Below, one piece after another: positions 53,647-62,473 of a stretch of DNA of 64,000 bases; position 1 is the first letter of the stretch, and every line of letters begins with the position of its first letter. Made by a program: the position numbers and the translations under genes. The notes beneath the pieces are model-generated. The model was not told where the DNA came from, searched no databases, and worked only from the letters and a program-made list of their open reading frames with translations. The DNA is taken from contig CALWHT010000011.1 of NCBI GenBank assembly GCA_944380515.1, positions 117,601 through 181,600 of the forward strand, given 5' to 3'. The stretch is from an uncultured Roseburia sp. (GTDB lineage: Bacteria; Bacillota; Clostridia; Lachnospirales; Lachnospiraceae).

Positions 53647-55303
53647 TTTTAGCGACAAGGTAATTTACCAGATTTATCCGAAATCGTTTCGCGATTTGAA
53701 CGGAGACGGACTGGGTGATATTCCCGGCATCATAGAAAAGCTGGATTATTTAAAAGAGCTTGGCGTCGATTATCTGTGGCTTACTCCGGTTTTCATTTCT
53801 CCCCAGAGAGATAACGGGTATGACGTGGCAGATTACCGCAAAATTGATGAGAAATTCGGAACCATGGAGGATTTGGAAGAGTTGATCGCGCAGAGCGGCA
53901 GGAGAGGCATCGGCATTATGCTGGATATGGTCTTTAACCACACCTCTACTGCCCATGAGTGGTTTCAGAAAGCCCTTGCCGGTGATCCGGAATACCAGAA
54001 TTATTACATCTTTAAGGACGGAGAGCCGGGGCAGCCGCCGACAAACTGGCAGTCCAAGTTTGGAGGCTCTGCCTGGGAGTACGTTCCGACACTCGGGAAA
54101 TGGTATCTCCACTTATTTGATGTGACGCAGGCGGATTTGAACTGGGAAAACCCGAAGGTCAGGGAGGAATTAAAGGAGGTTATCCGTTTCTGGAAACAGA
54201 AAGGAATCAAAGGATTTCGTTTTGATGTGGTCAACCTTATTTCCAAGCCCGAGGTATGGGAGGATGATCTGGAGGGGGATGGAAGAAGATTTTATACGGA
54301 CGGCCCCCGCGTACATGAATATCTCAAGGAGCTGGTACGTGATACCGGCATCGAAGATTTCGTGACGGTGGGCGAAATGTCCTCCACCACACTGGAACAC
54401 TGCATCCGTTATTCGGCGCCCAGGGAAAAAGAATTGTCCATGTGCTTTTCCTTCCATCATCTGAAGATAGACTATAAGAACGGAAATAAGTGGGAGCTGA
54501 TGGAGCCGGATTTCGCGGCGCTCAAAGAGCTGTTTATCAAGTGGCAGACGGGAATGCAGGCAGGAGCGGGCCAGAGCGCGCTGTTCTGGTGTAATCACGA
54601 CCAGCCGCGGATTGTGTCAAGGCTTGGCGACGAGGGCCGATACTGGAAAGAGTCCGCCAAGATGCTCGCAGGGATGATTCATCTGATGCGCGGGACGCCC
54701 TATGTTTATCAGGGCGAGGAAATCGGAATGACGAATCCTCATTATACCGGGATTGGGCAGTACCGTGACGTCGAGAGCTTAAATTATTACAAAATCCTCT
54801 TAGAGCAGGGAAAAACGGCTGACGAGGCCTTGGAGATTCTGGCGGCGAGGTCCCGGGATAACAGCCGTACGCCGATGCAGTGGAACGGCGGAGCGCACTG
54901 CGGATTCTCAGAGGCAGAGCCGTGGATTCCGATTTCTGACAACAGCGCTCAGATTAATGTGGAGAGCCAGCTTGGGGATGATACCTCTATTTTCTCTTTC
55001 TACCAAAAATTAATCGCGCTGCGAAAGGAAAACGAGGTGATCGCAAAGGGGGAAATCGCCTTTCTGGAGGAAGAAAATCCGAAGGTACTGGCGTACCGGA
55101 GAAGTCTGGGAGACCGGGAGCTGACCGTATTTTGCAATCTTGGGGACACGGAAACCGAAATTTCGATGAAACCGGAGTGGGAAGGATGCCGTAAATTACT
55201 CGGAAATTATGAAAAAGAGTTTTCCTGTGCGAAAGAGGAAACGCTCACCCTGGAGCCATACGAATTTTTGGTTCTGGAGACCGGACAGGCGCATGGCATG
55301 TAA
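53639..55303 (+). CDS. treC: Trehalose-6-phosphate hydrolase (GH13)
   Basis: 554 residues. Cleaves trehalose-6-phosphate to glucose and glucose-6-phosphate in the cytosol. GH13 regions: DMVFNHTS, the nucleophile in GFRFDVVNL, the acid Glu in TVGEMSS and the third Asp in CNHDQPRI. N-terminus VIYQIYPKSFRDLNGDGLGD is typical for oligo-1,6-glucosidase/TreC. The neighbouring treP and treR decide for trehalose-6-phosphate. AAGGAGAAGG upstream; ends before a strong terminator. Confidence 0.95.
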   Translation: MADFSDKVIYQIYPKSFRDLNGDGLGDIPGIIEKLDYLKELGVDYLWLTPVFISPQRDNGYDVADYRKIDEKFGTMEDLEELIAQSGRRGIGIMLDMVFNHTSTAHEWFQKALAGDPEYQNYYIFKDGEPGQPPTNWQSKFGGSAWEYVPTLGKWYLHLFDVTQADLNWENPKVREELKEVIRFWKQKGIKGFRFDVVNLISKPEVWEDDLEGDGRRFYTDGPRVHEYLKELVRDTGIEDFVTVGEMSSTTLEHCIRYSAPREKELSMCFSFHHLKIDYKNGNKWELMEPDFAALKELFIKWQTGMQAGAGQSALFWCNHDQPRIVSRLGDEGRYWKESAKMLAGMIHLMRGTPYVYQGEEIGMTNPHYTGIGQYRDVESLNYYKILLEQGKTADEALEILAARSRDNSRTPMQWNGGAHCGFSEAEPWIPISDNSAQINVESQLGDDTSIFSFYQKLIALRKENEVIAKGEIAFLEEENPKVLAYRRSLGDRELTVFCNLGDTETEISMKPEWEGCRKLLGNYEKEFSCAKEETLTLEPYEFLVLETGQAHGM

Positions 55304-55329
55304 ATAAAAAGAATATGCCGTAAAAATAA

Positions 55330-55380
55330 GGGCACCGCAAAATCAGCAAATTTGTTGATTGAGCGGTGCCCTCGTTTTTT
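55330..55380 (+). terminator. Intrinsic terminator after treC
   Basis: GGGCACCGC (55330-55338) pairs perfectly with GCGGTGCCC (55363-55371); T6 at 55375-55380. The loop holds a second inverted repeat around CAAATTTG. Confidence 0.92.
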
Positions 55381-55383
55381 GCA

Positions 55384-55406
55384 GTGCGCCTGGCGGCGCG
55401 CGTTTC
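55384..55406 (+). repeat. Short conserved hairpin motif, copy 2
   Basis: GTGCGCC (55384-55390), loop TGGC, GGCGCGC (55395-55401), then GTTTC; second copy of the motif at 20900-20922, again straight after a terminator. Confidence 0.6.
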
Positions 55407-55413
55407 CGGTTTT

Positions 55414-56166
55414 TTACAGCGGGGACATTAAAATTTTACCGCTTCCACGGAATACATTCACAAGTCCCTCACCGGACACGGCGGAGCCGATCAGGCTCTT
55501 GGAGGAACGTTCCACGGTAAATTGGAGGGAATTGCTCCAGGCAATCGCCATATTTCCGTCAATTTTTATCACGTCATTATCCAGCTCGAATACGATAAGC
55601 TCTTCCATCGGAACCGGGCTTTCTAAAACAGCGAGACCGCTTCCGGTCAGGCACAGGTTAAACAGGCCTTCGTTGCCGAGCGCCGCAGAGGAGAGATTGC
55701 TTCTTGCCACGACATTTTGCCTGATTCTGCCGTCGCACGCGAGAAAAAGACCGTCCTCCAGCACAAGTCCGCCCCATTCCTCGACATGGAGCAGAAGAAT
55801 ATGCCTGTAGGTCGGCTCAAGCATCAAAAGTCCCTGCCCGGTGTATTCCGGCTTGGAGGTGGATTCCTTGGTGACCTTGGAGGAGAGCGCTTTTCCGAGA
55901 AAATCTCCGACGCCCTTGATGCCGGAGCCCATCTGTACATTTCCGCCCATCCACTGCATTGCTCCTGCCTGTGTCACCCATGGGGTGCCGCTTAGCTCAA
56001 TTAAAACCTGGCGTTTGCGCAGATTCATTTCCGACGAATAGTAAGCGGTGATTGCGGATTCGGGCGTTACGCTCAAATCGCGCTGATATTCGAATACTTT
56101 TACATTTCCGTCCGCGGCAATCTGCTTTAAATTGGGGTTGTCAAATAGATTTTTGCATTGAAACAT
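55414..56166 (-). CDS. AIM24 family protein (DUF124)
   Basis: 250 residues of the AIM24/TIGR00266 family, a beta-rich fold related to mitochondrial AIM24 and bacterial YhfA-like proteins. Blocks: VLIELSGTPWVTQAGAMQWM, GQGLLMLEPTYRHILLL, GLFLACDGRIRQNV. No signal peptide. Function not established; may be membrane-associated. ATG at 56166 has AGGAGG eight bases upstream; an ATG two codons earlier is too close to it. Stands alone between the trehalose and arabinose operons. Confidence 0.85.
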   Translation of the reverse strand: MFQCKNLFDNPNLKQIAADGNVKVFEYQRDLSVTPESAITAYYSSEMNLRKRQVLIELSGTPWVTQAGAMQWMGGNVQMGSGIKGVGDFLGKALSSKVTKESTSKPEYTGQGLLMLEPTYRHILLLHVEEWGGLVLEDGLFLACDGRIRQNVVARSNLSSAALGNEGLFNLCLTGSGLAVLESPVPMEELIVFELDNDVIKIDGNMAIAWSNSLQFTVERSSKSLIGSAVSGEGLVNVFRGSGKILMSPL

Positions 56167-56280
56167 TTTCATTACCTCCTTCGTATGGGATGCCTGTATC
56201 GTTATCATTATATCGGAATCGGGAATGGGGTGCAATTCTTTTAGCGCTATAAAATAAAAATGCGGAAATCAGGGAAAAAA

Positions 56281-56315
56281 ACAACTTGTTAATACGTACA
56301 TACAAGTTGTATGAT
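56281..56315 (+). promoter_or_regulatory. Arabinose operon promoter with long palindromic operator (AraR-like)
   Basis: ACAACTTGT (56281-56289) and ACAAGTTGT (56302-56310) form a perfect inverted repeat around a central TACGTA (56293-56298). The same bases hold the promoter: TTGTTA (56286-56291) and TATGAT (56310-56315), spacer 18. A GntR-type AraR repressor often binds sites with central TACGTA; the regulator gene is not in the window. Confidence 0.7.
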
Positions 56316-56392
56316 GAGCATAGAAGCAGAGCGGACGTTTCAAAGAAAACCGTCTGCGGAAATAAATGCAGGAGAAAGGAGAAGGATTTTTC

Positions 56393-57997
56393 ATGAGTGA
56401 CGCAAAACAGACGATTGAGAGCGGGAAAGCAGTTCTCGGCATCGAGTTTGGCTCCACAAGAATCAAAGCGGTACTAATCGACGGTGAGGGAGTGCCGATT
56501 GCATCCGGCGCGCACGACTGGGAAAACCGTCTCGAGGACGGAATCTGGACCTACCGTCTTGACGACATCTGGACGGGACTGAAAGACTGCTATGCAAACC
56601 TGGCAAAGGATGTAAAAGAGCGTTACAGCGTCGTCCTTACGGAGCTGGCTGCCATCGGATTTTCGGGGATGATGCACGGGTATATGCCGTTTGACAGAAA
56701 TGGGGAGCTGCTGGTGCCGTTCCGCACCTGGCGCAACACGATTACCGGAGAGGCGGCGGCAGCGCTCACCGCGGAGTTCCGGTTTAACATTCCCCAGCGC
56801 TGGAGCATTGCACATCTGTACCAGGCAGTATTAAACGGGGAGGAGCATGTCGGGAGGATTTCTTATCTGACCACGCTTGCCGGCTATATTCACTGGAAGC
56901 TGACGGGAGAGAATGTGCTGGGCGTCGGCGAGGCTTCGGGAATGTTCCCCATTGATTCAAAGACGAAAAATTACAATCAGGAGATGTTGGAAAAGTTTGA
57001 CGCGCTTATGGAGGGCAAGGGCTATCCCTGGAAAATCGGGGAGATTCTTCCCAAAGTGCTGACAGCGGGGGAAGCGGCGGGAACCTTAAGCGCCGAGGGC
57101 GCTAAGCTTTTGGACGAGAGCGGAGCGCTTCGGCCCGGAATCCCGGTGTGTCCGCCGGAGGGAGACGCGGGAACCGGCATGGCGGCGACCAATTCGGTTG
57201 CGGTGCGCACCGGAAACGTGTCGGCGGGAACGTCTGTCTTTGCGATGGTAGTGCTGGAGGAACCGTTAAAGGCGGTTCACGAGGAGCTTGATATGGTGAC
57301 GACGCCCTCCGGGGATGATGTTGCGATGGTTCACTGCAATAACTGTACGTCGGATTTGAACGCATGGGTGGGGCTGTTCGGGGAATTTGCCGAAAGCTTC
57401 GGTATTCACGCGGACAAAGACCGGCTGTTTGAGGTGCTCTACCACAAGGCGCTGGAGGGGGATAAGGACTGCGGCGGTATGCTTTCCTACAATTATTTCT
57501 CCGGGGAGCCGGTCACGGGACTGGACGGCGGAAGACCGCTGTTTGTGCGCAGACCGGACGCGAAGCTGACGCTTGCAAACTTTATGCGCACGCACCTGTA
57601 TGCTTCGCTCGCTACCTTAAAAATCGGTCTGGATATTTTATTTAAGGAAGAAAAAGTAAAGGCGGATCGGATTTACGGGCACGGCGGACTGTTTAAGACA
57701 AAGGGTGTCGGACAGGGAATCCTCGCGGCGGCGATGGATGCCCCCGTGGCAGTGATTGAGACGGCCGGGGAGGGCGGTCCCTGGGGGATGGCGCTGCTCG
57801 CTTCCTATATGATACATAAGGCGGAGGGAGAGACGCTGGAGCACTATCTGAACGTACATATTTTTGCGGACGGCCAGGAGAACGCAGTTGTGATGGAGCC
57901 GGAAGCGGCGGATGCTGCGGGCTTTGACGCGTATATCGCGTCTTATCGAAAGGTTCTTGCGGCGGAAGCGGCAGCCGTGGAAAATATGCCGATTTAA
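56393..57997 (+). CDS. araB: FGGY-family carbohydrate kinase, likely L-ribulokinase
   Basis: 534 residues. N-terminal FGGY ATPase domain with [20 protein letters not shown], the substrate-site region [13 protein letters not shown], and the C-terminal domain with [13 protein letters not shown] and [20 protein letters not shown]. It differs from the classical AraB family (which starts GLDFGSDSVR), so the assignment rests on position beside araA and araD; xylulokinase activity is the alternative. ATG at 56393 follows AGGAGAAGG. First gene behind the palindromic operator. Confidence 0.82.
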   Translation: MSDAKQTIESGKAVLGIEFGSTRIKAVLIDGEGVPIASGAHDWENRLEDGIWTYRLDDIWTGLKDCYANLAKDVKERYSVVLTELAAIGFSGMMHGYMPFDRNGELLVPFRTWRNTITGEAAAALTAEFRFNIPQRWSIAHLYQAVLNGEEHVGRISYLTTLAGYIHWKLTGENVLGVGEASGMFPIDSKTKNYNQEMLEKFDALMEGKGYPWKIGEILPKVLTAGEAAGTLSAEGAKLLDESGALRPGIPVCPPEGDAGTGMAATNSVAVRTGNVSAGTSVFAMVVLEEPLKAVHEELDMVTTPSGDDVAMVHCNNCTSDLNAWVGLFGEFAESFGIHADKDRLFEVLYHKALEGDKDCGGMLSYNYFSGEPVTGLDGGRPLFVRRPDAKLTLANFMRTHLYASLATLKIGLDILFKEEKVKADRIYGHGGLFKTKGVGQGILAAAMDAPVAVIETAGEGGPWGMALLASYMIHKAEGETLEHYLNVHIFADGQENAVVMEPEAADAAGFDAYIASYRKVLAAEAAAVENMPI

Positions 57998-58094
57998 CAT
58001 CCGGATTCTATATCATAAAAGAGGGGGCGTCGGCGCTGCGAACGCAGACTCCTGACAGTAAAAATGGATAAAGCAGCGCAGAAAAGAGGAAAAA

Positions 58095-59591
58095 ATGATC
58101 ACAGGAAAAAATTACAAATTTTGGTTCTGCACCGGCTCCCAGGATTTATACGGAGACGAGTGCCTGGCGCATGTGGCGGAGCATGCAAAAATCATCGTGG
58201 CAAAGTTAAATGAGTCGGGGGTGCTTCCCTATGAGGTGGTCTGGAAGCCGACCTTAATTACCAATGAGCTTATCCGCAAAACCTTCAATGAGGCCAATGT
58301 GGATGAGGAATGTGCGGGCGTTATTACCTGGATGCATACCTTCTCCCCGGCAAAATCATGGATTCTCGGGCTTCAGGAATACAGAAAGCCGCTCCTGCAT
58401 TTACATACGCAATTTAATGAGGAAATCCCCTACGATACGATTGACATGGACTTTATGAATGAAAATCAGTCCGCGCACGGAGACAGAGAGTACGGCCACA
58501 TCGTAAGCCGCATGAAAATCGAGCGCAAGGTTGTGGTGGGACATTGGTCTGACCCTGCGGTGCAGGAGAAAATCGCTTCCTGGATGCGCACGGCGGTGGG
58601 AGTGATTGAGAGCAGCCATATCCGGGTGATGCGTGTTGCGGACAATATGAGAAACGTTGCGGTCACCGAGGGCGATAAGGTGGAGGCGCAGCTGAAATTC
58701 GGCTGGGAGGTGGATACCTGGCCGGTGAATGAGATTGCGGAATCCGTTGCGGCGGTTTCGGAGGCGGATACCAACGCGCTGGTGGAGGAATATTACAGCA
58801 AATATGAAATTTTGCTGGAGGGACGCGACCCTGCGGAGTTCCGGCGCCATGTGGCGGTACAGGCGCAGATTGAGCTTGGCTTTGAGCGCTTCCTGGAAGA
58901 AAAAAATTATCAGGCAATCGTAACGCATTTCGGAGACCTCGGCGCGTTAAAGCAGCTTCCGGGACTTGCCATCCAGAGGCTGATGGAAAAGGGATACGGC
59001 TTCGGCGCGGAGGGTGACTGGAAGGTCGCTGCGATGGTGCGTCTGATGAAGATTATGACAGCCGGGAAAAAGGACGCGAATGGTACGTCCATGCTGGAGG
59101 ACTATACCTATAATTTTGTAAAGGGAAAAGAGGGAATCTTACAGGCGCATATGCTCGAAATCTGTCCGTCTATTGCCGACGGGCCGATCAGCATTAAGTG
59201 TCAGCCGCTTTCGATGGGAGACAGGGAGGACCCGGCAAGGCTTGTATTTACCTCCAAGGAGGGCAAAGGAATTGCGACGTCCCTCATTGACCTGGGCAAC
59301 CGGTTCCGTCTGATTATCAATGACGTGGATTGCAGGAAGGTAGAAAAGCCCATGCCGAAGCTGCCCGTAGCGACGAATTTCTGGACGCCGCAGCCGGATC
59401 TTTACACCGGGGCGGAGGCCTGGATTCTTGCGGGCGGAGCGCACCACACGGCGTTTACCTATGATCTGACCGCGGAGCAGATGGGCGACTGGGCGGATGC
59501 GATGGGCATTGAAGCGGTATATATTGACAAAGATACAAACATTCGTGATTTCAAACGTGATTTAAAGCTCGGCGAGCTGTTTTACCGCTAA
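58095..59591 (+). CDS. araA: L-arabinose isomerase
   Basis: 498 residues. Converts L-arabinose to L-ribulose with a Mn2+ cofactor. Family blocks: FWFCTGSQDLYGDE, CAGVITWMHTFSPAKSWI, HTQFNEEIPYDTIDMDFMN, the glutamate-bearing PSIADGPISIKCQPL region and the C-terminal WILAGGAHHTAFTYD with metal-binding histidines. AGAGGAAAAA before the ATG. The 97-base gap after the kinase gene has no clear promoter. Confidence 0.97.
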   Translation: MITGKNYKFWFCTGSQDLYGDECLAHVAEHAKIIVAKLNESGVLPYEVVWKPTLITNELIRKTFNEANVDEECAGVITWMHTFSPAKSWILGLQEYRKPLLHLHTQFNEEIPYDTIDMDFMNENQSAHGDREYGHIVSRMKIERKVVVGHWSDPAVQEKIASWMRTAVGVIESSHIRVMRVADNMRNVAVTEGDKVEAQLKFGWEVDTWPVNEIAESVAAVSEADTNALVEEYYSKYEILLEGRDPAEFRRHVAVQAQIELGFERFLEEKNYQAIVTHFGDLGALKQLPGLAIQRLMEKGYGFGAEGDWKVAAMVRLMKIMTAGKKDANGTSMLEDYTYNFVKGKEGILQAHMLEICPSIADGPISIKCQPLSMGDREDPARLVFTSKEGKGIATSLIDLGNRFRLIINDVDCRKVEKPMPKLPVATNFWTPQPDLYTGAEAWILAGGAHHTAFTYDLTAEQMGDWADAMGIEAVYIDKDTNIRDFKRDLKLGELFYR

Positions 59592-59662
59592 AAGATACAA
59601 TATGCTATAAAAAATATGTACCGTGCATGTGCACGAAATAGAAAGGAGAAAGGTAGAAGCAG

Positions 59663-60316
59663 ATGAAATTTTTTATTGATACGGCAAATGTGGAAGAAAT
59701 CCGCAAGGCAAACGATATGGGGGTGATTTGCGGCGTGACGACCAATCCTTCCTTAATTGCGAAGGAGGGAAGGGATTTTAACGAGGTAATTAAAGAGATC
59801 ACGACCATCGTGGACGGGCCGATCAGCGGGGAGGTAAAGGCGACGACCGTTGATGCGGAGGGAATGATTCGTGAAGGACGCGAAATTGCGCAAATCCATC
59901 CGAACATGGTTGTCAAAATTCCGATGACGGCAGAGGGGTTAAAGGCTGTCAAGGTGCTTTCCGCGGAGGGAATCAAGACGAACGTCACGCTTATTTTTTC
60001 CGCCAATCAGGCACTGCTTGCGGCAAGGGCCGGCGCTTCCTATGTGTCTCCCTTCCTCGGGAGACTGGACGACATCAGCACGGCCGGCATCGACTTGATT
60101 CAGGATATCGTTCAGATTTTTGACAATTACGGGCTGGAGACGGAAATTATCGCCGCTTCCGTGCGCAATCCCATTCATGTGACCAACTGCGCGCTGGCTG
60201 GCGCGCATATCGCGACCGTTCCTTACAAGGTCATCATGCAGATGATAAAGCATCCGCTGACCGACGCCGGAATCGAGAAATTCCAGGAGGACTACAAAGC
60301 CGCCTTCGGGGAATAG
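59663..60316 (+). CDS. talC: Transaldolase / fructose-6-phosphate aldolase-like protein (TalC type)
   Basis: 217 residues, the short class of transaldolases. [16 protein letters not shown] and [13 protein letters not shown] are typical, and the Schiff-base lysine is in MVVKIPMT. In this operon it would recycle sedoheptulose-7-P and glyceraldehyde-3-P from pentose metabolism. Its last codons are part of a 51-bp tandem repeat that extends into the gap. AAGGAGAAAGG precedes the ATG. Confidence 0.93.
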   Translation: MKFFIDTANVEEIRKANDMGVICGVTTNPSLIAKEGRDFNEVIKEITTIVDGPISGEVKATTVDAEGMIREGREIAQIHPNMVVKIPMTAEGLKAVKVLSAEGIKTNVTLIFSANQALLAARAGASYVSPFLGRLDDISTAGIDLIQDIVQIFDNYGLETEIIAASVRNPIHVTNCALAGAHIATVPYKVIMQMIKHPLTDAGIEKFQEDYKAAFGE

Positions 60317-60417
60317 AACACATATGTGAAAAAAGGAAAGGGCGGCTCTGCCGCTTTCGGAAAATAGAACACATATGTGAAAAAAGGAAAGGGCGGCTCT
60401 GCCGCCTTCGGGAAATA
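60301..60417 (+). repeat. 51-bp tandem repeat across the talC end and talC-araD gap
   Basis: Two full units (60312-60362 and 60363-60413, two mismatches) plus partial ones at each side, period 51. Each unit holds the palindrome CACATATGTG, an A6 run with AAGGAAAGG, and a GGCGG-CTCTG-CCGCC hairpin; the GCCGCCTTCGGG-AATAG part copies the last codons and stop of talC. Confidence 0.85.
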
Positions 60418-60435
60418 GAAAGGAGCGCAACCGAT

Positions 60436-61131
60436 ATGCTGGAAGAATTAAAAAGGCAGGTATACGAGGCAAATATGGAGCTGCCGCGCCGGGGGCTGAT
60501 TACCTATACCTGGGGCAATGTCAGCGGTATCGACAGAGAGAGCGGCTATTTTGTCATTAAGCCGAGCGGCGTTGATTATGACGCGCTCTCCCCGGACGAT
60601 ATGGTCGTCATGGATTTGGACGGAAATAAAATCGAGGGACGGTATAAGCCGTCCTCCGATACGGCAACGCACCTCGAACTGTATAAAAAATATGAGGAAA
60701 TCGGCGGTATTGTACATACCCATTCGCCGGAAGCGGTGGCGTGGGCGCAGGCGGGACGGGATATTCCGCTTTACGGAACCACACATGCGGACTATTTTTT
60801 CGGACCGATTCCGTGCGCGAGGAATCTCACGCCGGAGGAAATCGACGCGGGGTATGAAAAAAATACCGGGCTTGTGATTATCGAGACGTTTGAGGAACGC
60901 GGAATCAATCCGAATTATACGCCGGCGGTGCTCTGTAAAAACCACGGGCCGTTTACCTGGGGAAAGGACGCCGCGGAGGCGGTGCATAACGCGGTTGTTC
61001 TGGAGGAAGTGGCGAAGATGGCCAGGAATACGGAGCTGTTAAACCCCAAAGTGCTTCCTGCGCCGGACTGCATCAGGGAAAAGCATTTCTACCGGAAGCA
61101 CGGGGCGAACGCCTATTACGGACAGAATTAA
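60436..61131 (+). CDS. araD: L-ribulose-5-phosphate 4-epimerase
   Basis: 231 residues of the class II aldolase/AraD family. Converts L-ribulose-5-P to D-xylulose-5-P, which enters the pentose phosphate route. Zn ligands in VHTHSPEAV and the later [30 protein letters not shown] binds the phosphate. AAAGGAG upstream of ATG at 60436. Confidence 0.96.
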   Translation: MLEELKRQVYEANMELPRRGLITYTWGNVSGIDRESGYFVIKPSGVDYDALSPDDMVVMDLDGNKIEGRYKPSSDTATHLELYKKYEEIGGIVHTHSPEAVAWAQAGRDIPLYGTTHADYFFGPIPCARNLTPEEIDAGYEKNTGLVIIETFEERGINPNYTPAVLCKNHGPFTWGKDAAEAVHNAVVLEEVAKMARNTELLNPKVLPAPDCIREKHFYRKHGANAYYGQN

Positions 61132-61154
61132 GTGGAAAGGAAACGGAGGAAAAT

Positions 61155-62201
61155 ATGACAGGTAAAATTTTTGGGAAAACAAGAGAAGGAAATACGGTCA
61201 CGAAATATACGCTTACCAATCAAAACGGCATGGAAGCGGAGATTATGGACCTTGGAGCAACGGTTGTTTCGTTGAAGGTTCCCGACAGACAGGGAGAGCG
61301 CAGGGATGTTGTGCTCGGCTATGATACGCCGCAGGAATATCAGGAGCATACCTGTTATTTCGGCGCGGTCATCGGTCGGAACGCGAACCGCATATCGCAG
61401 GGAAAAATCGTACTCGACGGAAAGGAATACCGGCTTGAGCAAAACGATAACGAAAATAATCTGCACAGCGGGAGCCGGGGCTTTCATGCTGTTATCTGGG
61501 AAGTGGAAAAGGTGAGCGAAAACAGCCTTACGCTCTGCTGTGAAAGCAGGGACGGCGAGCAGGATTTTCCGGGCAATATGACGGCGCGGGTTACCTATAC
61601 GCTCACAGACGAAAATGAGCTTGCCATCGCTTATGAGGCGATGACGGATAAAACCACGGTGGCCAATTTTACCAATCACAGCTATTTTAACTTAAGCGGA
61701 CACGACTCCGGCTGCATGGAGGGGCAGGAGCTTATGATTCTGGCCTCTTATTATACGCCGGTTGTTGACGCAAAGGCAATCCCGACCGGAGAGATTGCGT
61801 CGGTATCGGGAACCCCGATGGATTTCCGCAAAATGAAAAAAATCGGCCGGGACATCGGAGCTGATTTCCAGCAGCTTGTATTTGCGGGAGGCTATGACCA
61901 TAATTACGCCTTGGATAAGGCGGACGGAAGCATGCAGCATGCCGCACGCGCGAAATCCGAGGAGTCCGGCATCTGCATGGACGTCTATACGGACTGCGTC
62001 GGAATCCAGCTGTATGCGGGGAATTTTATCGGAAAACAGAAAGGAAAGGCAGGAGCCTCCTATGACTCCCGCCATGCATTTTGTCTGGAAACACAGTATT
62101 TCCCGAATGCCGTCAATGAAAAGTCCTTCCGGTCTCCGGTGTTAAGGACGGGGGAAACCTACCGCTCGACCACGAAGTATTGCTTCTTTGTGGAGCGGTA
62201 G
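61155..62201 (+). CDS. galM: Aldose 1-epimerase
   Basis: 348 residues. Interconverts alpha and beta anomers of aldoses, here likely L-arabinose. Motifs: YFGAVIGRNANRIS, NNLHSGSRGFH, the catalytic His in FTNHSYFNLSG and the Glu near CLETQYFPNAVN. AACGGAGG before the ATG. Last gene of the arabinose operon. Confidence 0.95.
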   Translation: MTGKIFGKTREGNTVTKYTLTNQNGMEAEIMDLGATVVSLKVPDRQGERRDVVLGYDTPQEYQEHTCYFGAVIGRNANRISQGKIVLDGKEYRLEQNDNENNLHSGSRGFHAVIWEVEKVSENSLTLCCESRDGEQDFPGNMTARVTYTLTDENELAIAYEAMTDKTTVANFTNHSYFNLSGHDSGCMEGQELMILASYYTPVVDAKAIPTGEIASVSGTPMDFRKMKKIGRDIGADFQQLVFAGGYDHNYALDKADGSMQHAARAKSEESGICMDVYTDCVGIQLYAGNFIGKQKGKAGASYDSRHAFCLETQYFPNAVNEKSFRSPVLRTGETYRSTTKYCFFVER

Positions 62202-62215
62202 AATCAGTTCTGGTT

Positions 62216-62235
62216 ATTTGCTTCGGCAAATTTTC
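62216..62235 (+). terminator. Weak terminator candidate after galM
   Basis: ATTTGC-TTCG-GCAAAT (62216-62231), a 6-bp stem with a stable UUCG-type loop, followed by only four T. The gene end just before also contains a long imperfect inverted repeat (ACCGCTC ... GAGCGGT). Confidence 0.35.
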
Positions 62236-62273
62236 AGATAAATTTCCGAAAGTTGTTTTTGCAGGAGCTGAAT

Positions 62274-62291
62274 CAATGTCAGTTAGTTAAG
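62274..62291 (+). repeat. Left terminal inverted repeat of the IS
   Basis: CAATGTCAGTTAGTTAAG, exact inverse of 63983-64000. Confidence 0.9.
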
Positions 62292-62473
62292 AACGTTCGA
62301 AAAAGGAAGTGTTCCCGTAAAAGGAAATCTGACCTTTCAATATAGAGGTGCTTTAGGCATCTGATATGGTTTTTGCCTGACAGGAACAGCTTTTGGGATT
62401 TTCCTTTGCATGACAAATAAGCAGATTTACATCTGCTTCAAAAAAGAGTAAGATAATTGTTGATAAAACTGCT

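Noticed and set aside
60301-60417. CRISPR-like spacing of the 51-bp repeats
   Set aside because: Units are directly adjacent with no spacers, and no cas genes are near.
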